Shown here piece by piece: positions 1 to 7,824 of a stretch of 33,221 bases of DNA. The notes beneath the pieces are model-generated. The model had not been told where the DNA came from. It made no database searches and saw only the letters and a list, made by a program, of their open reading frames with translations. Position 1 is the first letter of the stretch; the number at the start of each line of letters is the position of its first letter. The stretch comes from an uncultured Sphingomonas sp. (GTDB taxonomy: Bacteria; Pseudomonadota; Alphaproteobacteria; Sphingomonadales; Sphingomonadaceae), in NCBI GenBank assembly GCA_913775795.1, contig CAJYLT010000075.1, positions 1 through 33,221 of the forward strand. Reading direction: 5' to 3'. Position numbers and translations under genes: made by a program.

Positions 1-49
1 CCCCCACCCGGCCGCCCATCAGGGTACATTTTGGGCGGCCGGGTGGGGG
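1..49. terminator. Perfect 18-bp inverted repeat, terminator-like
   Basis: Bases 1-18 and 32-49 are exact reverse complements, separated by a 13-base loop. The stem is almost entirely G and C. No T-run follows on the plus strand. It sits upstream of the LOV kinase and probably ends transcription of a gene lying outside the window, but the window starts at the stem so the flank on the other side cannot be seen. Confidence 0.55.
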
Positions 50-65
50 AGCGGGCCGGCACCGC

Positions 66-90
66 GCAAATGCGCTGAAAGCGTATTTGC
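66..90. repeat. 10-bp imperfect inverted repeat
   Basis: GCAAATGCGC (66-75) and GCGTATTTGC (81-90) pair with a single G-T wobble around a 5-base TGAAA loop. It lies about 70 bases before the LOV kinase start. It could be an mRNA hairpin or a regulator-binding site; the sequence does not decide between them. Confidence 0.45.
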
Positions 91-115
91 ACCCCACCCT
101 AAAGTATGTCGTCGG

Positions 116-129
116 GGTTGCGCGCAACC
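116..129. promoter_or_regulatory. 14-bp perfect palindrome, possible operator
   Basis: GGTTGCGCGCAACC reads the same on both strands. It ends 28 bases before the ATG of the LOV kinase, a position typical of an operator overlapping a promoter or transcript start. The regulator is unknown. Confidence 0.4.
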
Positions 130-157
130 AAGCGCGTTGCCAAAGGTTCGCCCCGAC

Positions 158-1774
158 ATGAGTGACGACGACCTGGATAAGGTACCCGGGGATACGATGA
201 TCCCCGGCGTGCTCCACGTCCCGCCGCCGCATCTGACCGATGCGTCGGCGCCGAAGGGTGCGCGTCACGACATCTTCTTTGCCGCGGTCGAGACGACGCG
301 GATGCCGATGATCGTCACCGATCCCAATCAGCCGGACAATCCGATCGTCTTCTGCAACAAGGCGTTCGTGAAGATGACGGGCTACACGCCCGCCGATATT
401 GTCGGTCATAATTGCCGTTTCCTGCAGGGGCCGGAAACCGACCGGAGCGTCATCGACCAGGTGCGCGACGCGATCGCCCGCCAGGAAGAGGTGGCGGTCG
501 AGGTGCTGAATTACCGCAAGAACGGCTCGACCTTCTGGAACGCGCTGTTCGTGTCGCCGGTGTTCGATGCCAGCGGCAAGCTCATCTATTTCTTCGGCAG
601 CCAGCTCGACATCTCGCGCCGCAAGGAAGCCGAGGAGGCGTTGCACCAGGCGCAGAAGATGGAGGCGGTCGGCAAGCTGACCGGCGGCATCGCGCATGAT
701 TTCAACAACCTGCTTCAGGTGGTGCTCGGCTATGTCGACCTGCTCGATGGGCGGATCGACGCGAACGACCGTTCGGCGCGGCGTGCGATCGAGGCGATCG
801 GCGCGGCGGCGAATCGCGGAGCCACGCTGACGCAGCAGCTCCTTGCCTTTGCCCGCAAGCAGGAGCTGCGCGACCGGCTGCTCAACCTCAACACGCTGGT
901 TTCCGATTTCAGCCCGATCATCCAGCGCAACCTGGGCGGCGAGGTGACGCTGAAGCGGACGCTGGCCGACGACCTCTGGAACAGCCGCATCGATCCGGTG
1001 CAGGCGGAGATGGCGCTGCTCAACCTCGTTTCCAACGCGCATGACGCGATGGACGGGGCGGGGCATGTCACCATCGCCACGGAGAATGTGGTGGCCGACA
1101 GCGACGGCGTGCTCGCGCCGGGGCTGGAGGCGGGGGAATATGTCTCGCTTTCCGTGACCGACAGCGGGCGCGGGATCGAGGAAGAGAATCTCGACAAGAT
1201 CTTCGACCCCTTCTTTTCGACCAAGGGCGTGGGCAAGGGCACGGGCCTGGGCCTGTCGATGGTCTATGGCTTCATGCGCCAGTCGGGCGGCGGCGTCGCG
1301 GCGGAGAATCTGCCGGGCGGTGGCGCGCGCTTCACGCTCTATTTTCCCCGGGCGCGCGGCATGGTCGATGCCAAGCCCGGCCCGGTTCTGCGCAATGTCG
1401 GCGGGGGCGAGACGATCCTGATGGTCGAGGACCAGCCGCAGGTGGCCGAGCTCGGCCGCGCGATGCTCGAGGACCTGGGCTACGCCGTCGAGCATGTCGA
1501 CAATGCCGCCCGCGCGCTGGAGGTGCTGCGCGGCGGCGGGCAGTTCGCGCTGGTCTTCACCGACATCGTCATGCCCGGCATGACGGGTGTCGCGCTGGCG
1601 CAGACGATCCGGCGCGAGTTCCCCAATCTCCCCGTCCTCCTGACGACGGGCTATTCGGACCGCGCGCTGGACGAGGACAGCCGCGCGTTCGAACTGGTGC
1701 GAAAGCCCTATCGCCGCGCCGACCTGTCCGCGCGCATCAAGACGCTGCTCGACGGGCCGAACGGCATCGCCTGA
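158..1774 (+). CDS. LOV-domain hybrid sensor histidine kinase with C-terminal receiver
   Basis: A probable cytoplasmic blue-light sensor kinase. Counting from the TTG at 137, the frame has a LOV/PAS domain at about residues 46-160 with the flavin-adduct motif around Cys93 (GHNCRFLQ). The HisKA helix follows with phospho-acceptor His187 (GGIAHDFNN), then an HATPase domain with the N-box at Asn300, the G1 box TDSGRGI (342-346 region), DPFFSTK and [10 protein letters not shown] receiver domain at about 425-540 has Asp476 (FTDIVMPG) and Lys523. No membrane segments are seen. ATG 158 (538 residues) is preferred over TTG 137 because AAAGG at 142-146 is placed for it. The layout matches known LOV-HisKA-receiver hybrids such as the Pseudomonas syringae type, not the HWE kinases of Erythrobacter. 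The fused receiver implies either internal phosphate flow or relay to a partner outside the window. Confidence 0.93.
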   Translation: MSDDDLDKVPGDTMIPGVLHVPPPHLTDASAPKGARHDIFFAAVETTRMPMIVTDPNQPDNPIVFCNKAFVKMTGYTPADIVGHNCRFLQGPETDRSVIDQVRDAIARQEEVAVEVLNYRKNGSTFWNALFVSPVFDASGKLIYFFGSQLDISRRKEAEEALHQAQKMEAVGKLTGGIAHDFNNLLQVVLGYVDLLDGRIDANDRSARRAIEAIGAAANRGATLTQQLLAFARKQELRDRLLNLNTLVSDFSPIIQRNLGGEVTLKRTLADDLWNSRIDPVQAEMALLNLVSNAHDAMDGAGHVTIATENVVADSDGVLAPGLEAGEYVSLSVTDSGRGIEEENLDKIFDPFFSTKGVGKGTGLGLSMVYGFMRQSGGGVAAENLPGGGARFTLYFPRARGMVDAKPGPVLRNVGGGETILMVEDQPQVAELGRAMLEDLGYAVEHVDNAARALEVLRGGGQFALVFTDIVMPGMTGVALAQTIRREFPNLPVLLTTGYSDRALDEDSRAFELVRKPYRRADLSARIKTLLDGPNGIA

Positions 1775-1775
1775 C

Positions 1776-1800
1776 TTGTCATCGGCGCGCGCTCGGATAG
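1776..1800 (+). promoter_or_regulatory. Putative valS promoter, TTGTCA-N13-GGATAG
   Basis: TTGTCA (1776-1781) is followed 13 bases later by GGATAG (1795-1800), nine bases before the valS ATG. The same arrangement, TTGnC with a 13-15 base gap to a G(C/A)TAgA-like box, precedes several other genes here. If real, the transcript would begin at or almost at the start codon. Confidence 0.35.
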
Positions 1801-1809
1801 AGCGGGGCC

Positions 1810-4620
1810 ATGACCGAGCTGCCCAAGACCTTCGACCCCGCCGCCATCGAAACGCGCTGGTACGCGCATTGGGAGGAGGGCGGCCTGTTCCGGCCCGAGC
1901 GCCCGGGCGCCGAGCCCTGGACGATCGTCAATCCGCCGCCGAACGTGACGGGCTCGCTCCACATCGGCCATGCGCTCGACAACACCTTGCAGGATATTCT
2001 CGTCCGCCACGCCCGGCTTCAGGGCAAGGATGCGCGCTGGGTCGTCGGCACCGACCATGCCGGCATCGCGACGCAGATGGTGGTCGAGCGCAACCTGGCC
2101 AAGGATGGTGTCAAGCGCACCGACCTCGGCCGCGAGGCTTTCGTCGACAAGGTCTGGGAATGGAAGGGCGAGAGCGGCGGCGCGATCACGCGCCAGCTTC
2201 GCCGGCTCGGCTGCTCGATGGACTGGGCCAATGAACGCTTCACGATGGACGATGGCTTTTCGAAGGCCGTCCTCAAGGTGTTCGTGGAACTGCACCGGCA
2301 GGGCCTGATCTATCGCGACAAGCGGCTGGTGAACTGGGACCCCGGCCTCGGCACCGCGATCTCCGACCTTGAGGTCGAGACGCGCGAGGTGAAGGGCGGC
2401 TTCTGGCGCATCCGCTATCCGCTGGAGGACGGCTCCGGCCATATCGAGGTCGCGACGACGCGGCCCGAGACGATGCTCGCCGACATGGCGGTGGCGGTAC
2501 ACCCCGACGACGCGCGCTACACCGCGATGGTGGGTAAGCGCGTCCGCCTGCCGATCACCGGGCGGCTGATCCCGATCGTCGCCGACGAGCACGCCGATCC
2601 CGAACTGGGCTCGGGCGCGGTCAAGATCACGCCGGGCCACGACTTCAACGACTTCGAGGTCGGCCGCCGCGCTGGGATCGAGGCGCGCGACATGCTCAAC
2701 ATGCTCGATGCGAAGGCGGCGATCTGTCAGACCGTGGACGGCCTCGTCCCCGCCGAGATGATCGGCCTCGACCGCTTCGATGCGCGAAAGGCGGTGGTCG
2801 AGCGGCTGAAGGCCGAGGGCTTCCTCATCCCACATGTCGACAAGGAAGGCGCCGAACACGACGCCGAACCGCGCACGATCCAGACGCCGTTCGGCGACCG
2901 CTCCGGCGTGGTGATCGAGCCGTGGCTGACCGACCAATGGTATGTCGATGCGGCGACCCTGGCGAAGGGCCCGATCGAAGCGGTGCGGGACGGCCGGGTC
3001 GAGATTGTCCCGAAGTCGTGGGAGAAGACGTACTTCAACTGGATGGAGAACATCCAGCCGTGGTGCGTGTCGCGCCAGCTTTGGTGGGGGCACCGGATTC
3101 CGGCTTGGTATGGTTTTAGCTTTGCCAGTGATCGGATGAGTGTTCACCTTCCTGAGGACGGAGAGCTGCGCGACGCTGGCACCGCCTTTGATGAAACCAT
3201 CGTTGCCGTAGATGAAGAGGCAGCGCTTGCGGAAAGCGCCGAGCGATACGGCGGGCGCGAAGTGCGAGTGGTTGGGTCTCGCACTGAAGCTGTCGCCCTC
3301 TTCGTCAATCAGCCGAATCTCTTTGGCAAGGTTGCGCCGATCTGGCGCGACCCCGACGTCCTCGACACCTGGTTCTCGTCCGCCCTCTGGCCGTTCGCGA
3401 CGCTGGGTTGGCCCGAGGCCGATCCGCGCGAGGCCGGGCGCTATCCCAACGACATTCTCATTTCCGGGTTCGACATCCTGTTCTTCTGGGATGCGCGGAT
3501 GATGATGCAGGGGATGCATTTCCTCGGCGAGGTGCCGTTCCGCAAGCTCTACCTCCACGGCCTCGTCCGCGCCGCCGACGGCGCGAAGATGTCGAAGTCC
3601 AAGGGCAATACCGTCGATCCGCTCGGCCTGATCGACCGGTACGGCGCCGATGCGCTGCGCTTCTTCATGGCGGCGATGGAAAGCCAGGGCCGCGACATCA
3701 AGATGGATGAGCGGCGGGTCGAGGGATACCGCAACTTCGCGACCAAGCTGTGGAACGCGACGCGCTTCGCCATGGCGAACGGCATCGGCGCATCGACGGG
3801 GCTGGAGCCGCCCGCCGCGACCCACGCGGTCAACAAATGGATCATCGCCGAGACGGTGGAGACGGTGCAGGCGCTCGACCTCGCGCTCGCCGATCTGCGC
3901 TTCGATGCGGCGGCCAACGCGATCTACCAGTTCGTGTGGAGCCGCTTCTGCGACTGGTATCTGGAACTCATCAAGGGCGCTATTGACGAGGAGACGCGGG
4001 CGGTCGCAGGCTGGGTGCTCGACCAGATCCTGGTGATGCTGCACCCGTTCATGCCGTTTATCACCGAGGAACTGTGGCACGCGCTCGGGACGCGCGAGCA
4101 CGACCTGATTGTCGCCAAATGGCCGATGCCAGACGCGCGCGCGCTCGATCCGGCCGCGCGGGCGGAGATCGATTGGCTGATCCGGCTGGTGAGCGAGGTG
4201 CGCGCGGCACGGACCGAACTGGGCGTGCCGCCGGGCGCGAAACTGCCGATGCACGTGGGGGGCAGCGACGAAGCGACGAGCGCGCGGCTCGGGCGACAGG
4301 CGGCCGCGATCGCCCGGCTGGCGCGCGTCGAACTGGCCGAGGGGGAGGCGCCCGCGGGCGGCTCGCTTCAGGTCGTGGTCGATGGCGCGACGTACATGCT
4401 GCCGATCGGCGATGTGATCGACCTCGATGCCGAACGCGCCCGCCTCGCGAAAGCGATCGCGGCGGCGGAGAAGGAGCGCGATTCGCTGGCCGGCCGGCTC
4501 TCGAACCCGAGCTTCGTCGAACGTGCCAAGCCCGAGGCGGTGGAAAAGGCGCGCGCCGACCACGCCGACAAGGCGGCGGAGGCCGAGCGGCTGGCGGCTG
4601 CGCTCGCGCGGCTGGGGTAG
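1810..4620 (+). CDS. valS: Valine--tRNA ligase
   Basis: Charges tRNA-Val with valine in the cytoplasm (class I synthetase). The class I signature HIGH is at residues 51-54 within [14 protein letters not shown], and KMSKS is at 593-597. The editing (CP1) domain lies in between, an anticodon-binding domain follows at about 650-800, and the C-terminal coiled coil typical of ValRS (rich in Ala, Glu and Arg) spans about residues 870-935. At 936 residues it is close to the usual bacterial length. The ATG at 1810 starts directly with the usual N-terminus. An odd feature is an in-frame stretch at residues 435-515 that is longer and compositionally unlike the rest (listed separately). The gene appears to stand alone between the LOV kinase and an MFS gene. 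Confidence 0.98.
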   Translation: MTELPKTFDPAAIETRWYAHWEEGGLFRPERPGAEPWTIVNPPPNVTGSLHIGHALDNTLQDILVRHARLQGKDARWVVGTDHAGIATQMVVERNLAKDGVKRTDLGREAFVDKVWEWKGESGGAITRQLRRLGCSMDWANERFTMDDGFSKAVLKVFVELHRQGLIYRDKRLVNWDPGLGTAISDLEVETREVKGGFWRIRYPLEDGSGHIEVATTRPETMLADMAVAVHPDDARYTAMVGKRVRLPITGRLIPIVADEHADPELGSGAVKITPGHDFNDFEVGRRAGIEARDMLNMLDAKAAICQTVDGLVPAEMIGLDRFDARKAVVERLKAEGFLIPHVDKEGAEHDAEPRTIQTPFGDRSGVVIEPWLTDQWYVDAATLAKGPIEAVRDGRVEIVPKSWEKTYFNWMENIQPWCVSRQLWWGHRIPAWYGFSFASDRMSVHLPEDGELRDAGTAFDETIVAVDEEAALAESAERYGGREVRVVGSRTEAVALFVNQPNLFGKVAPIWRDPDVLDTWFSSALWPFATLGWPEADPREAGRYPNDILISGFDILFFWDARMMMQGMHFLGEVPFRKLYLHGLVRAADGAKMSKSKGNTVDPLGLIDRYGADALRFFMAAMESQGRDIKMDERRVEGYRNFATKLWNATRFAMANGIGASTGLEPPAATHAVNKWIIAETVETVQALDLALADLRFDAAANAIYQFVWSRFCDWYLELIKGAIDEETRAVAGWVLDQILVMLHPFMPFITEELWHALGTREHDLIVAKWPMPDARALDPAARAEIDWLIRLVSEVRAARTELGVPPGAKLPMHVGGSDEATSARLGRQAAAIARLARVELAEGEAPAGGSLQVVVDGATYMLPIGDVIDLDAERARLAKAIAAAEKERDSLAGRLSNPSFVERAKPEAVEKARADHADKAAEAERLAAALARLG
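3112..3354 (+). other. Atypical in-frame segment inside valS
   Basis: Between the strictly conserved IPAWY and DVLDTWFSS motifs, ValRS normally has about 34 residues (as in the E. coli enzyme); here there are 81. By my count 33 of these 81 codons end in A or T, far more than in the flanking GC-rich codons. There is no frameshift or stop. It may be an expansion or a segment acquired by recombination. The flanking catalytic motifs are intact, so the enzyme is probably functional. Confidence 0.7.
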
Positions 4621-4629
4621 GCGCGATTG

Positions 4630-4735
4630 CTCCCCTCCCCGGAAGGGGGGGCTGGGGGCCGGTTGGTCCGTTTGGATCGGTCCCGCTCGCCAACCGGCTA
4701 ACCCACCCCCACCCCTCCTTTCCAGGGAGGGGAGT
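4630..4735. repeat. Inverted pair of an intergenic palindromic repeat
   Basis: A unit beginning CTCCCCTCCCCGGAAGGGG (from 4630) and ending near GGTTGG (about 4666) recurs in reverse orientation at 4690-4735, ending GGGAGGGGAG. Each unit is itself partly self-complementary, and the two together can form a long hairpin after valS. Such short paired repeats are common between sphingomonad genes. They may act as a terminator here. Bases 4621-4819 contain no open frame I would call. Confidence 0.65.
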
Positions 4736-4764
4736 TGTTCGGTCGGGACAAACCCATCCCCGCC

Positions 4765-4790
4765 TTGCCCGGCGCGCGCGGCGCGCTAAA
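4765..4790 (+). promoter_or_regulatory. Putative promoter, TTGCCC-N14-GCTAAA
   Basis: TTGCCC (4765-4770) and GCTAAA (4785-4790) are separated by 14 bases and lie 29 bases before the MFS start codon. This is the clearest copy of a motif repeated before several genes in the window. Confidence 0.4.
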
Positions 4791-4819
4791 CCGGGGGAAA
4801 CGATAGGGCAGGGGACAAG

Positions 4820-6430
4820 ATGGCTTCGATCGAGCGGGTGGACGGCGAAACGGTGAGCGCCGGGCCGAGCGCATCCGACATCCGGCTCGTCATCACCGCC
4901 TCGTCGCTCGGCACCGTGTTCGAGTGGTACGACTTCTTCATCTACGGCACGCTCGCCGCCTCCGGCATCATCGGGCGGACCTTCTTCCCGGCGGGCAGCG
5001 AGGTGATGCAGGCGCTGCTCGCCTGGGCCGGGTTCGCGGTCGGGTTCGGGTTCCGGCCGCTGGGCGCGGTGCTGTTCGGCTATCTGGGCGACAAGCTCGG
5101 GCGCAAATATACATTCCTCGTCACGATCACGCTGATGGGCGTGGCGACCGCGGGGGTGGGATTCATTCCCTCGGCCGCGTCGATCGGGCTCGCCGCGCCG
5201 GCGCTCATCATCCTCCTGCGGATCGCGCAGGGGTTGGCGCTGGGCGGCGAATATGGCGGGGCGGCGATCTATGTCGCGGAGCATTCGCCGCCGGGCAAGC
5301 GCGGCTTCTACACCAGCTTCATCCAGGCGAGCGTCGCGGGCGGCTTCATCCTGAGCCTGATCGTCGTGCTCGGCTTCAAGGCCTCGATGAGCGCGGAGGC
5401 GTGGCAGGCATGGGGCTGGCGGCTGCCGTTCGTCTTCTCGATCCTGCTGCTTGCCGTCTCGCTGTGGATGCGGTTCAAGCTCTCCGAGAGCCCGGTTTTC
5501 AAGGCGATGAAGGCGGCCGGCACGCTGGCGGGCAATCCGTTCGTCCAGAGCTTCACGCATCCGGGCAACAAGCGGCGGCTGCTGGTCGCGCTGTTCGGGA
5601 TCGCCGCGGGCCTGACGGTGATCTGGTACACCGCGATGTTCAGCGTGCTGTCGTTCCTGACCGGGCCGATGCGGGTCGAGGAGACGACCGCGCAGGTCAT
5701 CACCGGCGCGGGCGCGGCGGCGGGGCTGTTCTGGTTCATTCTGTTCGGGCGGCTGTCCGACCGGGTGGGGCGCAAGCCGCCGATCGTCATCGGCCTGATC
5801 GCCAGCCTGCTCTTTCTCTTCCCGCTGTTCTGGATGATCGGCAGCGCCGCCAATCCGGGGCTGGCGGAGGCGGCACGGCGCGCGCCCGTGATCGTCGCGG
5901 GGCCGACCTGCGCCTATGACGTGTTTGCCGCAAAGCAGGCGGACACCTGCGGCCAGGTGCTCGACCACCTGTCGAAGAAGGGCGTCGCCTATACCAAGGC
6001 GAAGGCGGCCTATGTTGCGGTGTCGATCGGCGGCGTGCCGGTCGCGGACCTGTCGCCGGCGGGGCTCGACGCTGCGCTGACCGCCGGGGGTTACAACCTC
6101 GACAAGGTGATACCGACGGGCAGGAACCTGCTCGTCATCCTGATCGCGATCGTCGGGCTCTCGGCGCTGTCGGGCGCGACCTACGGCCCCGTCGCGGCGG
6201 TGTTGTCGGAGATGTTCCCGCCGAGCATCCGCTATTCGTCGATGTCGATCCCCTATCATATCGGCACCGGCTATTTCGGCGGATTCCTGCCGTTCATCAG
6301 CCAGTATATCGTTGCCCGGACCGGCGATCCCTATGCGGGGCTCTGGTACACCTTCGCGGTGACCGCGATGGCGTTGGTGGTGGTGGGGATCGGCCTCAAG
6401 GAAACGCTGGGCGCCGAGGCGCGGGACTGA
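4820..6430 (+). CDS. MFS transporter, metabolite:H+ symporter (MHS) family
   Basis: An inner-membrane secondary transporter of 536 residues. The N-terminal motif FEWYDFFIYGTLA, the loop RPLGAVLFGYLGDKLGRK and QGLALGGEYGGAAIYVAEH are hallmarks of the MHS family (ProP, KgtP, ShiA relatives), which carry small osmolytes or organic acids with protons. About 12 hydrophobic helices are visible. Between helices of the C-terminal half (about residues 345-430) there is a hydrophilic insertion with Cys364 and Cys377, likely periplasmic and possibly disulphide-bonded. The ATG at 4820 follows GGGGA. The gene stands alone, flanked by repeat-rich gaps. The substrate cannot be told from sequence; a dicarboxylate or betaine-like solute is the family default. 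Confidence 0.88.
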   Translation: MASIERVDGETVSAGPSASDIRLVITASSLGTVFEWYDFFIYGTLAASGIIGRTFFPAGSEVMQALLAWAGFAVGFGFRPLGAVLFGYLGDKLGRKYTFLVTITLMGVATAGVGFIPSAASIGLAAPALIILLRIAQGLALGGEYGGAAIYVAEHSPPGKRGFYTSFIQASVAGGFILSLIVVLGFKASMSAEAWQAWGWRLPFVFSILLLAVSLWMRFKLSESPVFKAMKAAGTLAGNPFVQSFTHPGNKRRLLVALFGIAAGLTVIWYTAMFSVLSFLTGPMRVEETTAQVITGAGAAAGLFWFILFGRLSDRVGRKPPIVIGLIASLLFLFPLFWMIGSAANPGLAEAARRAPVIVAGPTCAYDVFAAKQADTCGQVLDHLSKKGVAYTKAKAAYVAVSIGGVPVADLSPAGLDAALTAGGYNLDKVIPTGRNLLVILIAIVGLSALSGATYGPVAAVLSEMFPPSIRYSSMSIPYHIGTGYFGGFLPFISQYIVARTGDPYAGLWYTFAVTAMALVVVGIGLKETLGAEARD

Positions 6431-6455
6431 GGGGGCTCCCTTAACCCCGGGCACT

Positions 6456-6557
6456 TACCCCGGCGAAGGCCGGGGTCCAGTTGCGATGACGTTCGTGACG
6501 ACGCGCAGCGCCAACCAATGATCGGCCCGCAACTGGGCCCCGGCCCTCGCCGGGGTA
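6456..6557. repeat. Palindromic repeat pair 1
   Basis: Bases 6456-6484 and 6529-6557 are inverted copies of a 29-base unit (core CCCCGGCGAAGGCCGGGG) with two differences. Each arm is itself a small palindrome. The pair could fold into a cruciform or a long hairpin after the MFS stop. REP-like, probably dispersed in the genome. Confidence 0.75.
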
Positions 6558-6564
6558 CGGCCAA

Positions 6565-6678
6565 GTGCTCCCGCGAAGGCGGGAGCCCAGAGCCAAGCAG
6601 CACGCCGTTCGTGGCCCTGGGCTCCCGCTTTCGCGGGAGCACGGCGTCAGGCTTCCCTCCGCTTTCGCCGGAGCAAGC
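6565..6678. repeat. Palindromic repeat pair 2 plus a small hairpin
   Basis: Bases 6565-6595 and 6612-6642 are inverted copies of a 31-base unit (core CTCCCGCGAAAGCGGGAG) with two differences. A related shorter hairpin, CTCCG (6657-6661) with CGGAG (6669-6673), follows, bounded by GCTT/AAGC. With pair 1 this fills the 290-base gap between the MFS gene and alr; no gene is seen in it. Confidence 0.75.
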
Positions 6679-6720
6679 GAACGGCTTTCCCCCTCGATCC
6701 GAAACCGCTAGCGGGGCGCG

Positions 6721-7767
6721 GTGTTCGCGAACGATGCCCCTTCGCGCCTGACGCTCGATGGCGCGGCGCTCGTCCACAACTGGCAGGCGCTGCGCGGCCT
6801 CGGCGGCGGCGCGGCGTGCGGCGCGGCGGTGAAGGCGAACGGCTACGGGCTCGGCGCGGCTGGCGTGGTCGAGCGACTGGCGCGCGCGGGCTGCCGCGAT
6901 TTCTTCGTCGCGACATGGGGCGAGGCGGCGGCGCTCGCCGATCTGGTCAAGCGCCACGATTTGTCACTGTCGGTTCTGCACGGCGTGCGCGAGCGCGACT
7001 TGACGACGGCGCGCGACCTGCCCGCGCGGCCGGTGCTGAACACGCCCGAGCAGGTCGCGCGCTGGCGCTCAGCCGGCGGGGGCGCGTGCGACGTGATGGT
7101 CGACACGGGCATGAACCGGCTGGGCCTCGCCGCCGGGGACACCGCGCTGCTCGACGGCCTCAACATCGAGACGCTGATGAGTCATCTGGCCTGCGCCGAG
7201 GAGGCATCGGCGATGAACGGCTGCCAGCGTGCCGGGCTGGCGGCGCTCGCCGGCAAGACCGGTGCGCGTCGGCTGAGCCTCGCCAATTCGGCGGGGATCG
7301 CGCTCGGGCCGGACTATGCCTTCGACCTGACGCGGCCGGGCATTGCGCTCTATGGCGGCGTGCCGTGCGAGGCGCTGGCAGCCAGCATCCGGCCGGTTGC
7401 GACGATCGAGGCGGAGGTGCTTCAACGCCGCCTCGTCCCCGCGGGCGCGGCGGTGGGCTACAACGCCACCTGGACCGCCAGCGAGGATACGCCCGTCGTC
7501 GTCATCAACCTCGGCTATGCGGACGGTTTCCCCCGCGCGCTCGGCCCGGCGGCGGTCGCGACGTGGGAGGGGGCGACGCTCCCGATCCTCGGCCGCGTGT
7601 CGATGGACCTGATCGCGCTCGACGCCCATGCCGCGCCGGGGATCGCGGAGGGCGACACAGTGCGCTTCGCCATCGACCTGCCCCGATGGGCGGCGGCGGC
7701 TGGGCGGTCGCAGTACGAACTGCTCACCGGCCTCGGCCAGCGGTTCGAGCGCGTCTGGCACGACTGA
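6721..7767 (+). CDS. alr: Alanine racemase
   Basis: Interconverts L- and D-alanine for peptidoglycan synthesis, using pyridoxal phosphate. The PLP lysine is Lys38 in AAVKANGYGLGA. The second catalytic base is Tyr247 in AVGYNATW. The C-terminal motif GRVSMDLIALD, which supplies substrate-binding residues, is present. The protein has 348 residues, near the usual 360. A GTG at 6721 is the first start giving the full N-terminal strand (LTLDGAALVHNW). A GCTAGC box at 6707-6712 lies only eight bases before it, so the message may be nearly leaderless. The gene is 57 bases ahead of pgi on the same strand, with its own promoter-like motif in between. Confidence 0.95.
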   Translation: MFANDAPSRLTLDGAALVHNWQALRGLGGGAACGAAVKANGYGLGAAGVVERLARAGCRDFFVATWGEAAALADLVKRHDLSLSVLHGVRERDLTTARDLPARPVLNTPEQVARWRSAGGGACDVMVDTGMNRLGLAAGDTALLDGLNIETLMSHLACAEEASAMNGCQRAGLAALAGKTGARRLSLANSAGIALGPDYAFDLTRPGIALYGGVPCEALAASIRPVATIEAEVLQRRLVPAGAAVGYNATWTASEDTPVVVINLGYADGFPRALGPAAVATWEGATLPILGRVSMDLIALDAHAAPGIAEGDTVRFAIDLPRWAAAAGRSQYELLTGLGQRFERVWHD

Positions 7768-7774
7768 AGGGGTA

Positions 7775-7799
7775 TTGCAGCGCGGCGCACCGCGCTAGA
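7775..7799 (+). promoter_or_regulatory. Putative pgi promoter overlapping a 7-bp hairpin
   Basis: TTGCAG (7775-7780) and GCTAGA (7794-7799) are 13 bases apart, 25 bases before the pgi ATG at 7825. The spacer carries a perfect stem AGCGCGG/CCGCGCT (7779-7785 and 7790-7796) around a CGCA loop. No T-run follows, so it is not a typical terminator. Confidence 0.35.
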
Positions 7800-7824
7800 G
7801 GGCAGCCATCCAAGGGAGATGCCC

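Noticed and set aside
1708..4563. 951-residue minus-strand open frame across valS
   Set aside because: It lies wholly antisense to valS with low-complexity Arg/His-rich translation, as expected of GC-rich shadows.
4061..6454. 797-residue minus-strand open frame over the end of valS and the MHS gene
   Set aside because: Antisense shadow; its translation is Arg/Pro/Asp-rich with no domain.
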